Below, piece after piece: positions 38,101-53,100 of a stretch of 64,000 nucleotides of DNA. The DNA comes from Patiria miniata (taxonomy: Eukaryota > Echinodermata > Asteroidea > Valvatida > Asterinidae). Where the stretch lies: NCBI RefSeq assembly GCF_015706575.1, contig NW_024037051.1, positions 14,295,016-14,359,015 on the forward strand, written 5' to 3'. How positions within the stretch are numbered: the first letter of the stretch is position 1; each line of letters opens with the position of its first letter. The position numbers and the translations under genes were made by a program. Below the pieces are notes generated by a model that saw nothing but the letters and a program-made list of their open reading frames with translations, was not told the origin of the DNA and searched no databases.

Positions 38101-41100
38101 TTTGTCCAGATCCATCCAGGTTAAGGTACCTTCAGGCTGCGATACATGGGAGCCGGGCGGGTTGGCGCTGACAGGCCTCCCTATGGGACTTACTGCACAA
38201 AAGCGAAAGAAGGGGCATCCGCTGCTACTTCTGGCATTTTCTCCAAAAGTTTCGGGTCTATCGACCTGCCGATTTGCATGCGGGTTGGCCCATTCATCCG
38301 CTTCAAAATGGTACCGAGTTTGTCCAGATCCATCCAGGTTAAGGTACCTTCAGGCTGCGATACATGGGAGCCGGGCGGGTTGGCGCTGACAGGCCTCCCT
38401 ATGGGACTTACTGCACAAAAGCGAAAGAAGGGGCATCCGCTGCTACTTCTGGCATTTTCTCCAAAAGTTTCGGGTCTATCGACCTGCCGATTTGCATGCG
38501 GGTTGGCCCATTCATCCGCTTCAAAATGGTACCGAGTTTGTCCAGATCCATCCAGGTTAAGGTACCTTCAGGCTGCGATACATGGGAGCCGGGCGGGTTG
38601 GCGCTGACAGGCCTCCCTATGGGACTTACTGCACAAAAGCGAAAGAAGGGGCATCCGCTGCTACTTCTGGCATTTTCTCCAAAAGTTTCGGGTCTATCGA
38701 CCTGCCGATTTGCATGCGGGTTGGCCCATTCATCCGCTTCAAAATGGTACCGAGTTTGTCCAGATCCATCCAGGTTAAGGTACCTTCAGGCTGCGATACA
38801 TGGGAGCCGGGCGGGTTGGCGCTGACAGGCCTCCCTATGGGACTTACTGCACAAAAGCGAAAGAAGGGGCATCCGCTGCTACTTCTGGCATTTTCTCCAA
38901 AAGTTTCGGGTCTATCGACCTGCCGATTTGCATGCGGGTTGGCCCATTCATCCGCTTCAAAATGGTACCGAGTTTGTCCAGATCCATCCAGGTTAAGGTA
39001 CCTTCAGGCTGCGATACATGGGAGCCGGGCGGGTTGGCGCTGACAGGCCTCCCTATGGGACTTACTGCACAAAAGCGAAAGAAGGGGCATCCGCTGCTAC
39101 TTCTGGCATTTTCTCCAAAAGTTTCGGGTCTATCGACCTGCCGATTTGCATGCGGGTTGGCCCATTCATCCGCTTCAAAATGGTACCGAGTTTGTCCAGA
39201 TCCATCCAGGTTAAGGTACCTTCAGGCTGCGATACATGGGAGCCGGGCGGGTTGGCGCTGACAGGCCTCCCTATGGGACTTACTGCACAAAAGCGAAAGA
39301 AGGGGCATCCGCTGCTACTTCTGGCATTTTCTCCAAAAGTTTCGGGTCTATCGACCTGCCGATTTGCATGCGGGTTGGCCCATTCATCCGCTTCAAAATG
39401 GTACCGAGTTTGTCCAGATCCATCCAGGTTAAGGTACCTTCAGGCTGCGATACATGGGAGCCGGGCGGGTTGGCGCTGACAGGCCTCCCTATGGGACTTA
39501 CTGCACAAAAGCGAAAGAAGGGGCATCCGCTGCTACTTCTGGCATTTTCTCCAAAAGTTTCGGGTCTATCGACCTGCCGATTTGCATGCGGGTTGGCCCA
39601 TTCATCCGCTTCAAAATGGTACCGAGTTTGTCCAGATCCATCCAGGTTAAGGTACCTTCAGGCTGCGATACATGGGAGCCGGGCGGGTTGGCGCTGACAG
39701 GCCTCCCTATGGGACTTACTGCACAAAAGCGAAAGAAGGGGCATCCGCTGCTACTTCTGGCATTTTCTCCAAAAGTTTCGGGTCTATCGACCTGCCGATT
39801 TGCATGCGGGTTGGCCCATTCATCCGCTTCAAAATGGTACCGAGTTTGTCCAGATCCATCCAGGTTAAGGTACCTTCAGGCTGCGATACATGGGAGCCGG
39901 GCGGGTTGGCGCTGACAGGCCTCCCTATGGGACTTACTGCACAAAAGCGAAAGAAGGGGCATCCGCTGCTACTTCTGGCATTTTCTCCAAAAGTTTCGGG
40001 TCTATCGACCTGCCGATTTGCATGCGGGTTGGCCCATTCATCCGCTTCAAAATGGTACCGAGTTTGTCCAGATCCATCCAGGTTAAGGTACCTTCAGGCT
40101 GCGATACATGGGAGCCGGGCGGGTTGGCGCTGACAGGCCTCCCTATGGGACTTACTGCACAAAAGCGAAAGAAGGGGCATCCGCTGCTACTTCTGGCATT
40201 TTCTCCAAAAGTTTCGGGTCTATCGACCTGCCGATTTGCATGCGGGTTGGCCCATTCATCCGCTTCAAAATGGTACCGAGTTTGTCCAGATCCATCCAGG
40301 TTAAGGTACCTTCAGGCTGCGATACATGGGAGCCGGGCGGGTTGGCGCTGACAGGCCTCCCTATGGGACTTACTGCACAAAAGCGAAAGAAGGGGCATCC
40401 GCTGCTACTTCTGGCATTTTCTCCAAAAGTTTCGGGTCTATCGACCTGCCGATTTGCATGCGGGTTGGCCCATTCATCCGCTTCAAAATGGTACCGAGTT
40501 TGTCCAGATCCATCCAGGTTAAGGTACCTTCAGGCTGCGATACATGGGAGCCGGGCGGGTTGGCGCTGACAGGCCTCCCTATGGGACTTACTGCACAAAA
40601 GCGAAAGAAGGGGCATCCGCTGCTACTTCTGGCATTTTCTCCAAAAGTTTCGGGTCTATCGACCTGCCGATTTGCATGCGGGTTGGCCCATTCATCCGCT
40701 TCAAAATGGTACCGAGTTTGTCCAGATCCATCCAGGTTAAGGTACCTTCAGGCTGCGATACATGGGAGCCGGGCGGGTTGGCGCTGACAGGCCTCCCTAT
40801 GGGACTTACTGCACAAAAGCGAAAGAAGGGGCATCCGCTGCTACTTCTGGCATTTTCTCCAAAAGTTTCGGGTCTATCGACCTGCCGATTTGCATGCGGG
40901 TTGGCCCATTCATCCGCTTCAAAATGGTACCGAGTTTGTCCAGATCCATCCAGGTTAAGGTACCTTCAGGCTGCGATACATGGGAGCCGGGCGGGTTGGC
41001 GCTGACAGGCCTCCCTATGGGACTTACTGCACAAAAGCGAAAGAAGGGGCATCCGCTGCTACTTCTGGCATTTTCTCCAAAAGTTTCGGGTCTATCGACC

Positions 41101-44100
41101 TGCCGATTTGCATGCGGGTTGGCCCATTCATCCGCTTCAAAATGGTACCGAGTTTGTCCAGATCCATCCAGGTTAAGGTACCTTCAGGCTGCGATACATG
41201 GGAGCCGGGCGGGTTGGCGCTGACAGGCCTCCCTATGGGACTTACTGCACAAAAGCGAAAGAAGGGGCATCCGCTGCTACTTCTGGCATTTTCTCCAAAA
41301 GTTTCGGGTCTATCGACCTGCCGATTTGCATGCGGGTTGGCCCATTCATCCGCTTCAAAATGGTACCGAGTTTGTCCAGATCCATCCAGGTTAAGGTACC
41401 TTCAGGCTGCGATACATGGGAGCCGGGCGGGTTGGCGCTGACAGGCCTCCCTATGGGACTTACTGCACAAAAGCGAAAGAAGGGGCATCCGCTGCTACTT
41501 CTGGCATTTTCTCCAAAAGTTTCGGGTCTATCGACCTGCCGATTTGCATGCGGGTTGGCCCATTCATCCGCTTCAAAATGGTACCGAGTTTGTCCAGATC
41601 CATCCAGGTTAAGGTACCTTCAGGCTGCGATACATGGGAGCCGGGCGGGTTGGCGCTGACAGGCCTCCCTATGGGACTTACTGCACAAAAGCGAAAGAAG
41701 GGGCATCCGCTGCTACTTCTGGCATTTTCTCCAAAAGTTTCGGGTCTATCGACCTGCCGATTTGCATGCGGGTTGGCCCATTCATCCGCTTCAAAATGGT
41801 ACCGAGTTTGTCCAGATCCATCCAGGTTAAGGTACCTTCAGGCTGCGATACATGGGAGCCGGGCGGGTTGGCGCTGACAGGCCTCCCTATGGGACTTACT
41901 GCACAAAAGCGAAAGAAGGGGCATCCGCTGCTACTTCTGGCATTTTCTCCAAAAGTTTCGGGTCTATCGACCTGCCGATTTGCATGCGGGTTGGCCCATT
42001 CATCCGCTTCAAAATGGTACCGAGTTTGTCCAGATCCATCCAGGTTAAGGTACCTTCAGGCTGCGATACATGGGAGCCGGGCGGGTTGGCGCTGACAGGC
42101 CTCCCTATGGGACTTACTGCACAAAAGCGAAAGAAGGGGCATCCGCTGCTACTTCTGGCATTTTCTCCAAAAGTTTCGGGTCTATCGACCTGCCGATTTG
42201 CATGCGGGTTGGCCCATTCATCCGCTTCAAAATGGTACCGAGTTTGTCCAGATCCATCCAGGTTAAGGTACCTTCAGGCTGCGATACATGGGAGCCGGGC
42301 GGGTTGGCGCTGACAGGCCTCCCTATGGGACTTACTGCACAAAAGCGAAAGAAGGGGCATCCGCTGCTACTTCTGGCATTTTCTCCAAAAGTTTCGGGTC
42401 TATCGACCTGCCGATTTGCATGCGGGTTGGCCCATTCATCCGCTTCAAAATGGTACCGAGTTTGTCCAGATCCATCCAGGTTAAGGTACCTTCAGGCTGC
42501 GATACATGGGAGCCGGGCGGGTTGGCGCTGACAGGCCTCCCTATGGGACTTACTGCACAAAAGCGAAAGAAGGGGCATCCGCTGCTACTTCTGGCATTTT
42601 CTCCAAAAGTTTCGGGTCTATCGACCTGCCGATTTGCATGCGGGTTGGCCCATTCATCCGCTTCAAAATGGTACCGAGTTTGTCCAGATCCATCCAGGTT
42701 AAGGTACCTTCAGGCTGCGATACATGGGAGCCGGGCGGGTTGGCGCTGACAGGCCTCCCTATGGGACTTACTGCACAAAAGCGAAAGAAGGGGCATCCGC
42801 TGCTACTTCTGGCATTTTCTCCAAAAGTTTCGGGTCTATCGACCTGCCGATTTGCATGCGGGTTGGCCCATTCATCCGCTTCAAAATGGTACCGAGTTTG
42901 TCCAGATCCATCCAGGTTAAGGTACCTTCAGGCTGCGATACATGGGAGCCGGGCGGGTTGGCGCTGACAGGCCTCCCTATGGGACTTACTGCACAAAAGC
43001 GAAAGAAGGGGCATCCGCTGCTACTTCTGGCATTTTCTCCAAAAGTTTCGGGTCTATCGACCTGCCGATTTGCATGCGGGTTGGCCCATTCATCCGCTTC
43101 AAAATGGTACCGAGTTTGTCCAGATCCATCCAGGTTAAGGTACCTTCAGGCTGCGATACATGGGAGCCGGGCGGGTTGGCGCTGACAGGCCTCCCTATGG
43201 GACTTACTGCACAAAAGCGAAAGAAGGGGCATCCGCTGCTACTTCTGGCATTTTCTCCAAAAGTTTCGGGTCTATCGACCTGCCGATTTGCATGCGGGTT
43301 GGCCCATTCATCCGCTTCAAAATGGTACCGAGTTTGTCCAGATCCATCCAGGTTAAGGTACCTTCAGGCTGCGATACATGGGAGCCGGGCGGGTTGGCGC
43401 TGACAGGCCTCCCTATGGGACTTACTGCACAAAAGCGAAAGAAGGGGCATCCGCTGCTACTTCTGGCATTTTCTCCAAAAGTTTCGGGTCTATCGACCTG
43501 CCGATTTGCATGCGGGTTGGCCCATTCATCCGCTTCAAAATGGTACCGAGTTTGTCCAGATCCATCCAGGTTAAGGTACCTTCAGGCTGCGATACATGGG
43601 AGCCGGGCGGGTTGGCGCTGACAGGCCTCCCTATGGGACTTACTGCACAAAAGCGAAAGAAGGGGCATCCGCTGCTACTTCTGGCATTTTCTCCAAAAGT
43701 TTCGGGTCTATCGACCTGCCGATTTGCATGCGGGTTGGCCCATTCATCCGCTTCAAAATGGTACCGAGTTTGTCCAGATCCATCCAGGTTAAGGTACCTT
43801 CAGGCTGCGATACATGGGAGCCGGGCGGGTTGGCGCTGACAGGCCTCCCTATGGGACTTACTGCACAAAAGCGAAAGAAGGGGCATCCGCTGCTACTTCT
43901 GGCATTTTCTCCAAAAGTTTCGGGTCTATCGACCTGCCGATTTGCATGCGGGTTGGCCCATTCATCCGCTTCAAAATGGTACCGAGTTTGTCCAGATCCA
44001 TCCAGGTTAAGGTACCTTCAGGCTGCGATACATGGGAGCCGGGCGGGTTGGCGCTGACAGGCCTCCCTATGGGACTTACTGCACAAAAGCGAAAGAAGGG

Positions 44101-47100
44101 GCATCCGCTGCTACTTCTGGCATTTTCTCCAAAAGTTTCGGGTCTATCGACCTGCCGATTTGCATGCGGGTTGGCCCATTCATCCGCTTCAAAATGGTAC
44201 CGAGTTTGTCCAGATCCATCCAGGTTAAGGTACCTTCAGGCTGCGATACATGGGAGCCGGGCGGGTTGGCGCTGACAGGCCTCCCTATGGGACTTACTGC
44301 ACAAAAGCGAAAGAAGGGGCATCCGCTGCTACTTCTGGCATTTTCTCCAAAAGTTTCGGGTCTATCGACCTGCCGATTTGCATGCGGGTTGGCCCATTCA
44401 TCCGCTTCAAAATGGTACCGAGTTTGTCCAGATCCATCCAGGTTAAGGTACCTTCAGGCTGCGATACATGGGAGCCGGGCGGGTTGGCGCTGACAGGCCT
44501 CCCTATGGGACTTACTGCACAAAAGCGAAAGAAGGGGCATCCGCTGCTACTTCTGGCATTTTCTCCAAAAGTTTCGGGTCTATCGACCTGCCGATTTGCA
44601 TGCGGGTTGGCCCATTCATCCGCTTCAAAATGGTACCGAGTTTGTCCAGATCCATCCAGGTTAAGGTACCTTCAGGCTGCGATACATGGGAGCCGGGCGG
44701 GTTGGCGCTGACAGGCCTCCCTATGGGACTTACTGCACAAAAGCGAAAGAAGGGGCATCCGCTGCTACTTCTGGCATTTTCTCCAAAAGTTTCGGGTCTA
44801 TCGACCTGCCGATTTGCATGCGGGTTGGCCCATTCATCCGCTTCAAAATGGTACCGAGTTTGTCCAGATCCATCCAGGTTAAGGTACCTTCAGGCTGCGA
44901 TACATGGGAGCCGGGCGGGTTGGCGCTGACAGGCCTCCCTATGGGACTTACTGCACAAAAGCGAAAGAAGGGGCATCCGCTGCTACTTCTGGCATTTTCT
45001 CCAAAAGTTTCGGGTCTATCGACCTGCCGATTTGCATGCGGGTTGGCCCATTCATCCGCTTCAAAATGGTACCGAGTTTGTCCAGATCCATCCAGGTTAA
45101 GGTACCTTCAGGCTGCGATACATGGGAGCCGGGCGGGTTGGCGCTGACAGGCCTCCCTATGGGACTTACTGCACAAAAGCGAAAGAAGGGGCATCCGCTG
45201 CTACTTCTGGCATTTTCTCCAAAAGTTTCGGGTCTATCGACCTGCCGATTTGCATGCGGGTTGGCCCATTCATCCGCTTCAAAATGGTACCGAGTTTGTC
45301 CAGATCCATCCAGGTTAAGGTACCTTCAGGCTGCGATACATGGGAGCCGGGCGGGTTGGCGCTGACAGGCCTCCCTATGGGACTTACTGCACAAAAGCGA
45401 AAGAAGGGGCATCCGCTGCTACTTCTGGCATTTTCTCCAAAAGTTTCGGGTCTATCGACCTGCCGATTTGCATGCGGGTTGGCCCATTCATCCGCTTCAA
45501 AATGGTACCGAGTTTGTCCAGATCCATCCAGGTTAAGGTACCTTCAGGCTGCGATACATGGGAGCCGGGCGGGTTGGCGCTGACAGGCCTCCCTATGGGA
45601 CTTACTGCACAAAAGCGAAAGAAGGGGCATCCGCTGCTACTTCTGGCATTTTCTCCAAAAGTTTCGGGTCTATCGACCTGCCGATTTGCATGCGGGTTGG
45701 CCCATTCATCCGCTTCAAAATGGTACCGAGTTTGTCCAGATCCATCCAGGTTAAGGTACCTTCAGGCTGCGATACATGGGAGCCGGGCGGGTTGGCGCTG
45801 ACAGGCCTCCCTATGGGACTTACTGCACAAAAGCGAAAGAAGGGGCATCCGCTGCTACTTCTGGCATTTTCTCCAAAAGTTTCGGGTCTATCGACCTGCC
45901 GATTTGCATGCGGGTTGGCCCATTCATCCGCTTCAAAATGGTACCGAGTTTGTCCAGATCCATCCAGGTTAAGGTACCTTCAGGCTGCGATACATGGGAG
46001 CCGGGCGGGTTGGCGCTGACAGGCCTCCCTATGGGACTTACTGCACAAAAGCGAAAGAAGGGGCATCCGCTGCTACTTCTGGCATTTTCTCCAAAAGTTT
46101 CGGGTCTATCGACCTGCCGATTTGCATGCGGGTTGGCCCATTCATCCGCTTCAAAATGGTACCGAGTTTGTCCAGATCCATCCAGGTTAAGGTACCTTCA
46201 GGCTGCGATACATGGGAGCCGGGCGGGTTGGCGCTGACAGGCCTCCCTATGGGACTTACTGCACAAAAGCGAAAGAAGGGGCATCCGCTGCTACTTCTGG
46301 CATTTTCTCCAAAAGTTTCGGGTCTATCGACCTGCCGATTTGCATGCGGGTTGGCCCATTCATCCGCTTCAAAATGGTACCGAGTTTGTCCAGATCCATC
46401 CAGGTTAAGGTACCTTCAGGCTGCGATACATGGGAGCCGGGCGGGTTGGCGCTGACAGGCCTCCCTATGGGACTTACTGCACAAAAGCGAAAGAAGGGGC
46501 ATCCGCTGCTACTTCTGGCATTTTCTCCAAAAGTTTCGGGTCTATCGACCTGCCGATTTGCATGCGGGTTGGCCCATTCATCCGCTTCAAAATGGTACCG
46601 AGTTTGTCCAGATCCATCCAGGTTAAGGTACCTTCAGGCTGCGATACATGGGAGCCGGGCGGGTTGGCGCTGACAGGCCTCCCTATGGGACTTACTGCAC
46701 AAAAGCGAAAGAAGGGGCATCCGCTGCTACTTCTGGCATTTTCTCCAAAAGTTTCGGGTCTATCGACCTGCCGATTTGCATGCGGGTTGGCCCATTCATC
46801 CGCTTCAAAATGGTACCGAGTTTGTCCAGATCCATCCAGGTTAAGGTACCTTCAGGCTGCGATACATGGGAGCCGGGCGGGTTGGCGCTGACAGGCCTCC
46901 CTATGGGACTTACTGCACAAAAGCGAAAGAAGGGGCATCCGCTGCTACTTCTGGCATTTTCTCCAAAAGTTTCGGGTCTATCGACCTGCCGATTTGCATG
47001 CGGGTTGGCCCATTCATCCGCTTCAAAATGGTACCGAGTTTGTCCAGATCCATCCAGGTTAAGGTACCTTCAGGCTGCGATACATGGGAGCCGGGCGGGT

Positions 47101-50100
47101 TGGCGCTGACAGGCCTCCCTATGGGACTTACTGCACAAAAGCGAAAGAAGGGGCATCCGCTGCTACTTCTGGCATTTTCTCCAAAAGTTTCGGGTCTATC
47201 GACCTGCCGATTTGCATGCGGGTTGGCCCATTCATCCGCTTCAAAATGGTACCGAGTTTGTCCAGATCCATCCAGGTTAAGGTACCTTCAGGCTGCGATA
47301 CATGGGAGCCGGGCGGGTTGGCGCTGACAGGCCTCCCTATGGGACTTACTGCACAAAAGCGAAAGAAGGGGCATCCGCTGCTACTTCTGGCATTTTCTCC
47401 AAAAGTTTCGGGTCTATCGACCTGCCGATTTGCATGCGGGTTGGCCCATTCATCCGCTTCAAAATGGTACCGAGTTTGTCCAGATCCATCCAGGTTAAGG
47501 TACCTTCAGGCTGCGATACATGGGAGCCGGGCGGGTTGGCGCTGACAGGCCTCCCTATGGGACTTACTGCACAAAAGCGAAAGAAGGGGCATCCGCTGCT
47601 ACTTCTGGCATTTTCTCCAAAAGTTTCGGGTCTATCGACCTGCCGATTTGCATGCGGGTTGGCCCATTCATCCGCTTCAAAATGGTACCGAGTTTGTCCA
47701 GATCCATCCAGGTTAAGGTACCTTCAGGCTGCGATACATGGGAGCCGGGCGGGTTGGCGCTGACAGGCCTCCCTATGGGACTTACTGCACAAAAGCGAAA
47801 GAAGGGGCATCCGCTGCTACTTCTGGCATTTTCTCCAAAAGTTTCGGGTCTATCGACCTGCCGATTTGCATGCGGGTTGGCCCATTCATCCGCTTCAAAA
47901 TGGTACCGAGTTTGTCCAGATCCATCCAGGTTAAGGTACCTTCAGGCTGCGATACATGGGAGCCGGGCGGGTTGGCGCTGACAGGCCTCCCTATGGGACT
48001 TACTGCACAAAAGCGAAAGAAGGGGCATCCGCTGCTACTTCTGGCATTTTCTCCAAAAGTTTCGGGTCTATCGACCTGCCGATTTGCATGCGGGTTGGCC
48101 CATTCATCCGCTTCAAAATGGTACCGAGTTTGTCCAGATCCATCCAGGTTAAGGTACCTTCAGGCTGCGATACATGGGAGCCGGGCGGGTTGGCGCTGAC
48201 AGGCCTCCCTATGGGACTTACTGCACAAAAGCGAAAGAAGGGGCATCCGCTGCTACTTCTGGCATTTTCTCCAAAAGTTTCGGGTCTATCGACCTGCCGA
48301 TTTGCATGCGGGTTGGCCCATTCATCCGCTTCAAAATGGTACCGAGTTTGTCCAGATCCATCCAGGTTAAGGTACCTTCAGGCTGCGATACATGGGAGCC
48401 GGGCGGGTTGGCGCTGACAGGCCTCCCTATGGGACTTACTGCACAAAAGCGAAAGAAGGGGCATCCGCTGCTACTTCTGGCATTTTCTCCAAAAGTTTCG
48501 GGTCTATCGACCTGCCGATTTGCATGCGGGTTGGCCCATTCATCCGCTTCAAAATGGTACCGAGTTTGTCCAGATCCATCCAGGTTAAGGTACCTTCAGG
48601 CTGCGATACATGGGAGCCGGGCGGGTTGGCGCTGACAGGCCTCCCTATGGGACTTACTGCACAAAAGCGAAAGAAGGGGCATCCGCTGCTACTTCTGGCA
48701 TTTTCTCCAAAAGTTTCGGGTCTATCGACCTGCCGATTTGCATGCGGGTTGGCCCATTCATCCGCTTCAAAATGGTACCGAGTTTGTCCAGATCCATCCA
48801 GGTTAAGGTACCTTCAGGCTGCGATACATGGGAGCCGGGCGGGTTGGCGCTGACAGGCCTCCCTATGGGACTTACTGCACAAAAGCGAAAGAAGGGGCAT
48901 CCGCTGCTACTTCTGGCATTTTCTCCAAAAGTTTCGGGTCTATCGACCTGCCGATTTGCATGCGGGTTGGCCCATTCATCCGCTTCAAAATGGTACCGAG
49001 TTTGTCCAGATCCATCCAGGTTAAGGTACCTTCAGGCTGCGATACATGGGAGCCGGGCGGGTTGGCGCTGACAGGCCTCCCTATGGGACTTACTGCACAA
49101 AAGCGAAAGAAGGGGCATCCGCTGCTACTTCTGGCATTTTCTCCAAAAGTTTCGGGTCTATCGACCTGCCGATTTGCATGCGGGTTGGCCCATTCATCCG
49201 CTTCAAAATGGTACCGAGTTTGTCCAGATCCATCCAGGTTAAGGTACCTTCAGGCTGCGATACATGGGAGCCGGGCGGGTTGGCGCTGACAGGCCTCCCT
49301 ATGGGACTTACTGCACAAAAGCGAAAGAAGGGGCATCCGCTGCTACTTCTGGCATTTTCTCCAAAAGTTTCGGGTCTATCGACCTGCCGATTTGCATGCG
49401 GGTTGGCCCATTCATCCGCTTCAAAATGGTACCGAGTTTGTCCAGATCCATCCAGGTTAAGGTACCTTCAGGCTGCGATACATGGGAGCCGGGCGGGTTG
49501 GCGCTGACAGGCCTCCCTATGGGACTTACTGCACAAAAGCGAAAGAAGGGGCATCCGCTGCTACTTCTGGCATTTTCTCCAAAAGTTTCGGGTCTATCGA
49601 CCTGCCGATTTGCATGCGGGTTGGCCCATTCATCCGCTTCAAAATGGTACCGAGTTTGTCCAGATCCATCCAGGTTAAGGTACCTTCAGGCTGCGATACA
49701 TGGGAGCCGGGCGGGTTGGCGCTGACAGGCCTCCCTATGGGACTTACTGCACAAAAGCGAAAGAAGGGGCATCCGCTGCTACTTCTGGCATTTTCTCCAA
49801 AAGTTTCGGGTCTATCGACCTGCCGATTTGCATGCGGGTTGGCCCATTCATCCGCTTCAAAATGGTACCGAGTTTGTCCAGATCCATCCAGGTTAAGGTA
49901 CCTTCAGGCTGCGATACATGGGAGCCGGGCGGGTTGGCGCTGACAGGCCTCCCTATGGGACTTACTGCACAAAAGCGAAAGAAGGGGCATCCGCTGCTAC
50001 TTCTGGCATTTTCTCCAAAAGTTTCGGGTCTATCGACCTGCCGATTTGCATGCGGGTTGGCCCATTCATCCGCTTCAAAATGGTACCGAGTTTGTCCAGA

Positions 50101-53100
50101 TCCATCCAGGTTAAGGTACCTTCAGGCTGCGATACATGGGAGCCGGGCGGGTTGGCGCTGACAGGCCTCCCTATGGGACTTACTGCACAAAAGCGAAAGA
50201 AGGGGCATCCGCTGCTACTTCTGGCATTTTCTCCAAAAGTTTCGGGTCTATCGACCTGCCGATTTGCATGCGGGTTGGCCCATTCATCCGCTTCAAAATG
50301 GTACCGAGTTTGTCCAGATCCATCCAGGTTAAGGTACCTTCAGGCTGCGATACATGGGAGCCGGGCGGGTTGGCGCTGACAGGCCTCCCTATGGGACTTA
50401 CTGCACAAAAGCGAAAGAAGGGGCATCCGCTGCTACTTCTGGCATTTTCTCCAAAAGTTTCGGGTCTATCGACCTGCCGATTTGCATGCGGGTTGGCCCA
50501 TTCATCCGCTTCAAAATGGTACCGAGTTTGTCCAGATCCATCCAGGTTAAGGTACCTTCAGGCTGCGATACATGGGAGCCGGGCGGGTTGGCGCTGACAG
50601 GCCTCCCTATGGGACTTACTGCACAAAAGCGAAAGAAGGGGCATCCGCTGCTACTTCTGGCATTTTCTCCAAAAGTTTCGGGTCTATCGACCTGCCGATT
50701 TGCATGCGGGTTGGCCCATTCATCCGCTTCAAAATGGTACCGAGTTTGTCCAGATCCATCCAGGTTAAGGTACCTTCAGGCTGCGATACATGGGAGCCGG
50801 GCGGGTTGGCGCTGACAGGCCTCCCTATGGGACTTACTGCACAAAAGCGAAAGAAGGGGCATCCGCTGCTACTTCTGGCATTTTCTCCAAAAGTTTCGGG
50901 TCTATCGACCTGCCGATTTGCATGCGGGTTGGCCCATTCATCCGCTTCAAAATGGTACCGAGTTTGTCCAGATCCATCCAGGTTAAGGTACCTTCAGGCT
51001 GCGATACATGGGAGCCGGGCGGGTTGGCGCTGACAGGCCTCCCTATGGGACTTACTGCACAAAAGCGAAAGAAGGGGCATCCGCTGCTACTTCTGGCATT
51101 TTCTCCAAAAGTTTCGGGTCTATCGACCTGCCGATTTGCATGCGGGTTGGCCCATTCATCCGCTTCAAAATGGTACCGAGTTTGTCCAGATCCATCCAGG
51201 TTAAGGTACCTTCAGGCTGCGATACATGGGAGCCGGGCGGGTTGGCGCTGACAGGCCTCCCTATGGGACTTACTGCACAAAAGCGAAAGAAGGGGCATCC
51301 GCTGCTACTTCTGGCATTTTCTCCAAAAGTTTCGGGTCTATCGACCTGCCGATTTGCATGCGGGTTGGCCCATTCATCCGCTTCAAAATGGTACCGAGTT
51401 TGTCCAGATCCATCCAGGTTAAGGTACCTTCAGGCTGCGATACATGGGAGCCGGGCGGGTTGGCGCTGACAGGCCTCCCTATGGGACTTACTGCACAAAA
51501 GCGAAAGAAGGGGCATCCGCTGCTACTTCTGGCATTTTCTCCAAAAGTTTCGGGTCTATCGACCTGCCGATTTGCATGCGGGTTGGCCCATTCATCCGCT
51601 TCAAAATGGTACCGAGTTTGTCCAGATCCATCCAGGTTAAGGTACCTTCAGGCTGCGATACATGGGAGCCGGGCGGGTTGGCGCTGACAGGCCTCCCTAT
51701 GGGACTTACTGCACAAAAGCGAAAGAAGGGGCATCCGCTGCTACTTCTGGCATTTTCTCCAAAAGTTTCGGGTCTATCGACCTGCCGATTTGCATGCGGG
51801 TTGGCCCATTCATCCGCTTCAAAATGGTACCGAGTTTGTCCAGATCCATCCAGGTTAAGGTACCTTCAGGCTGCGATACATGGGAGCCGGGCGGGTTGGC
51901 GCTGACAGGCCTCCCTATGGGACTTACTGCACAAAAGCGAAAGAAGGGGCATCCGCTGCTACTTCTGGCATTTTCTCCAAAAGTTTCGGGTCTATCGACC
52001 TGCCGATTTGCATGCGGGTTGGCCCATTCATCCGCTTCAAAATGGTACCGAGTTTGTCCAGATCCATCCAGGTTAAGGTACCTTCAGGCTGCGATACATG
52101 GGAGCCGGGCGGGTTGGCGCTGACAGGCCTCCCTATGGGACTTACTGCACAAAAGCGAAAGAAGGGGCATCCGCTGCTACTTCTGGCATTTTCTCCAAAA
52201 GTTTCGGGTCTATCGACCTGCCGATTTGCATGCGGGTTGGCCCATTCATCCGCTTCAAAATGGTACCGAGTTTGTCCAGATCCATCCAGGTTAAGGTACC
52301 TTCAGGCTGCGATACATGGGAGCCGGGCGGGTTGGCGCTGACAGGCCTCCCTATGGGACTTACTGCACAAAAGCGAAAGAAGGGGCATCCGCTGCTACTT
52401 CTGGCATTTTCTCCAAAAGTTTCGGGTCTATCGACCTGCCGATTTGCATGCGGGTTGGCCCATTCATCCGCTTCAAAATGGTACCGAGTTTGTCCAGATC
52501 CATCCAGGTTAAGGTACCTTCAGGCTGCGATACATGGGAGCCGGGCGGGTTGGCGCTGACAGGCCTCCCTATGGGACTTACTGCACAAAAGCGAAAGAAG
52601 GGGCATCCGCTGCTACTTCTGGCATTTTCTCCAAAAGTTTCGGGTCTATCGACCTGCCGATTTGCATGCGGGTTGGCCCATTCATCCGCTTCAAAATGGT
52701 ACCGAGTTTGTCCAGATCCATCCAGGTTAAGGTACCTTCAGGCTGCGATACATGGGAGCCGGGCGGGTTGGCGCTGACAGGCCTCCCTATGGGACTTACT
52801 GCACAAAAGCGAAAGAAGGGGCATCCGCTGCTACTTCTGGCATTTTCTCCAAAAGTTTCGGGTCTATCGACCTGCCGATTTGCATGCGGGTTGGCCCATT
52901 CATCCGCTTCAAAATGGTACCGAGTTTGTCCAGATCCATCCAGGTTAAGGTACCTTCAGGCTGCGATACATGGGAGCCGGGCGGGTTGGCGCTGACAGGC
53001 CTCCCTATGGGACTTACTGCACAAAAGCGAAAGAAGGGGCATCCGCTGCTACTTCTGGCATTTTCTCCAAAAGTTTCGGGTCTATCGACCTGCCGATTTG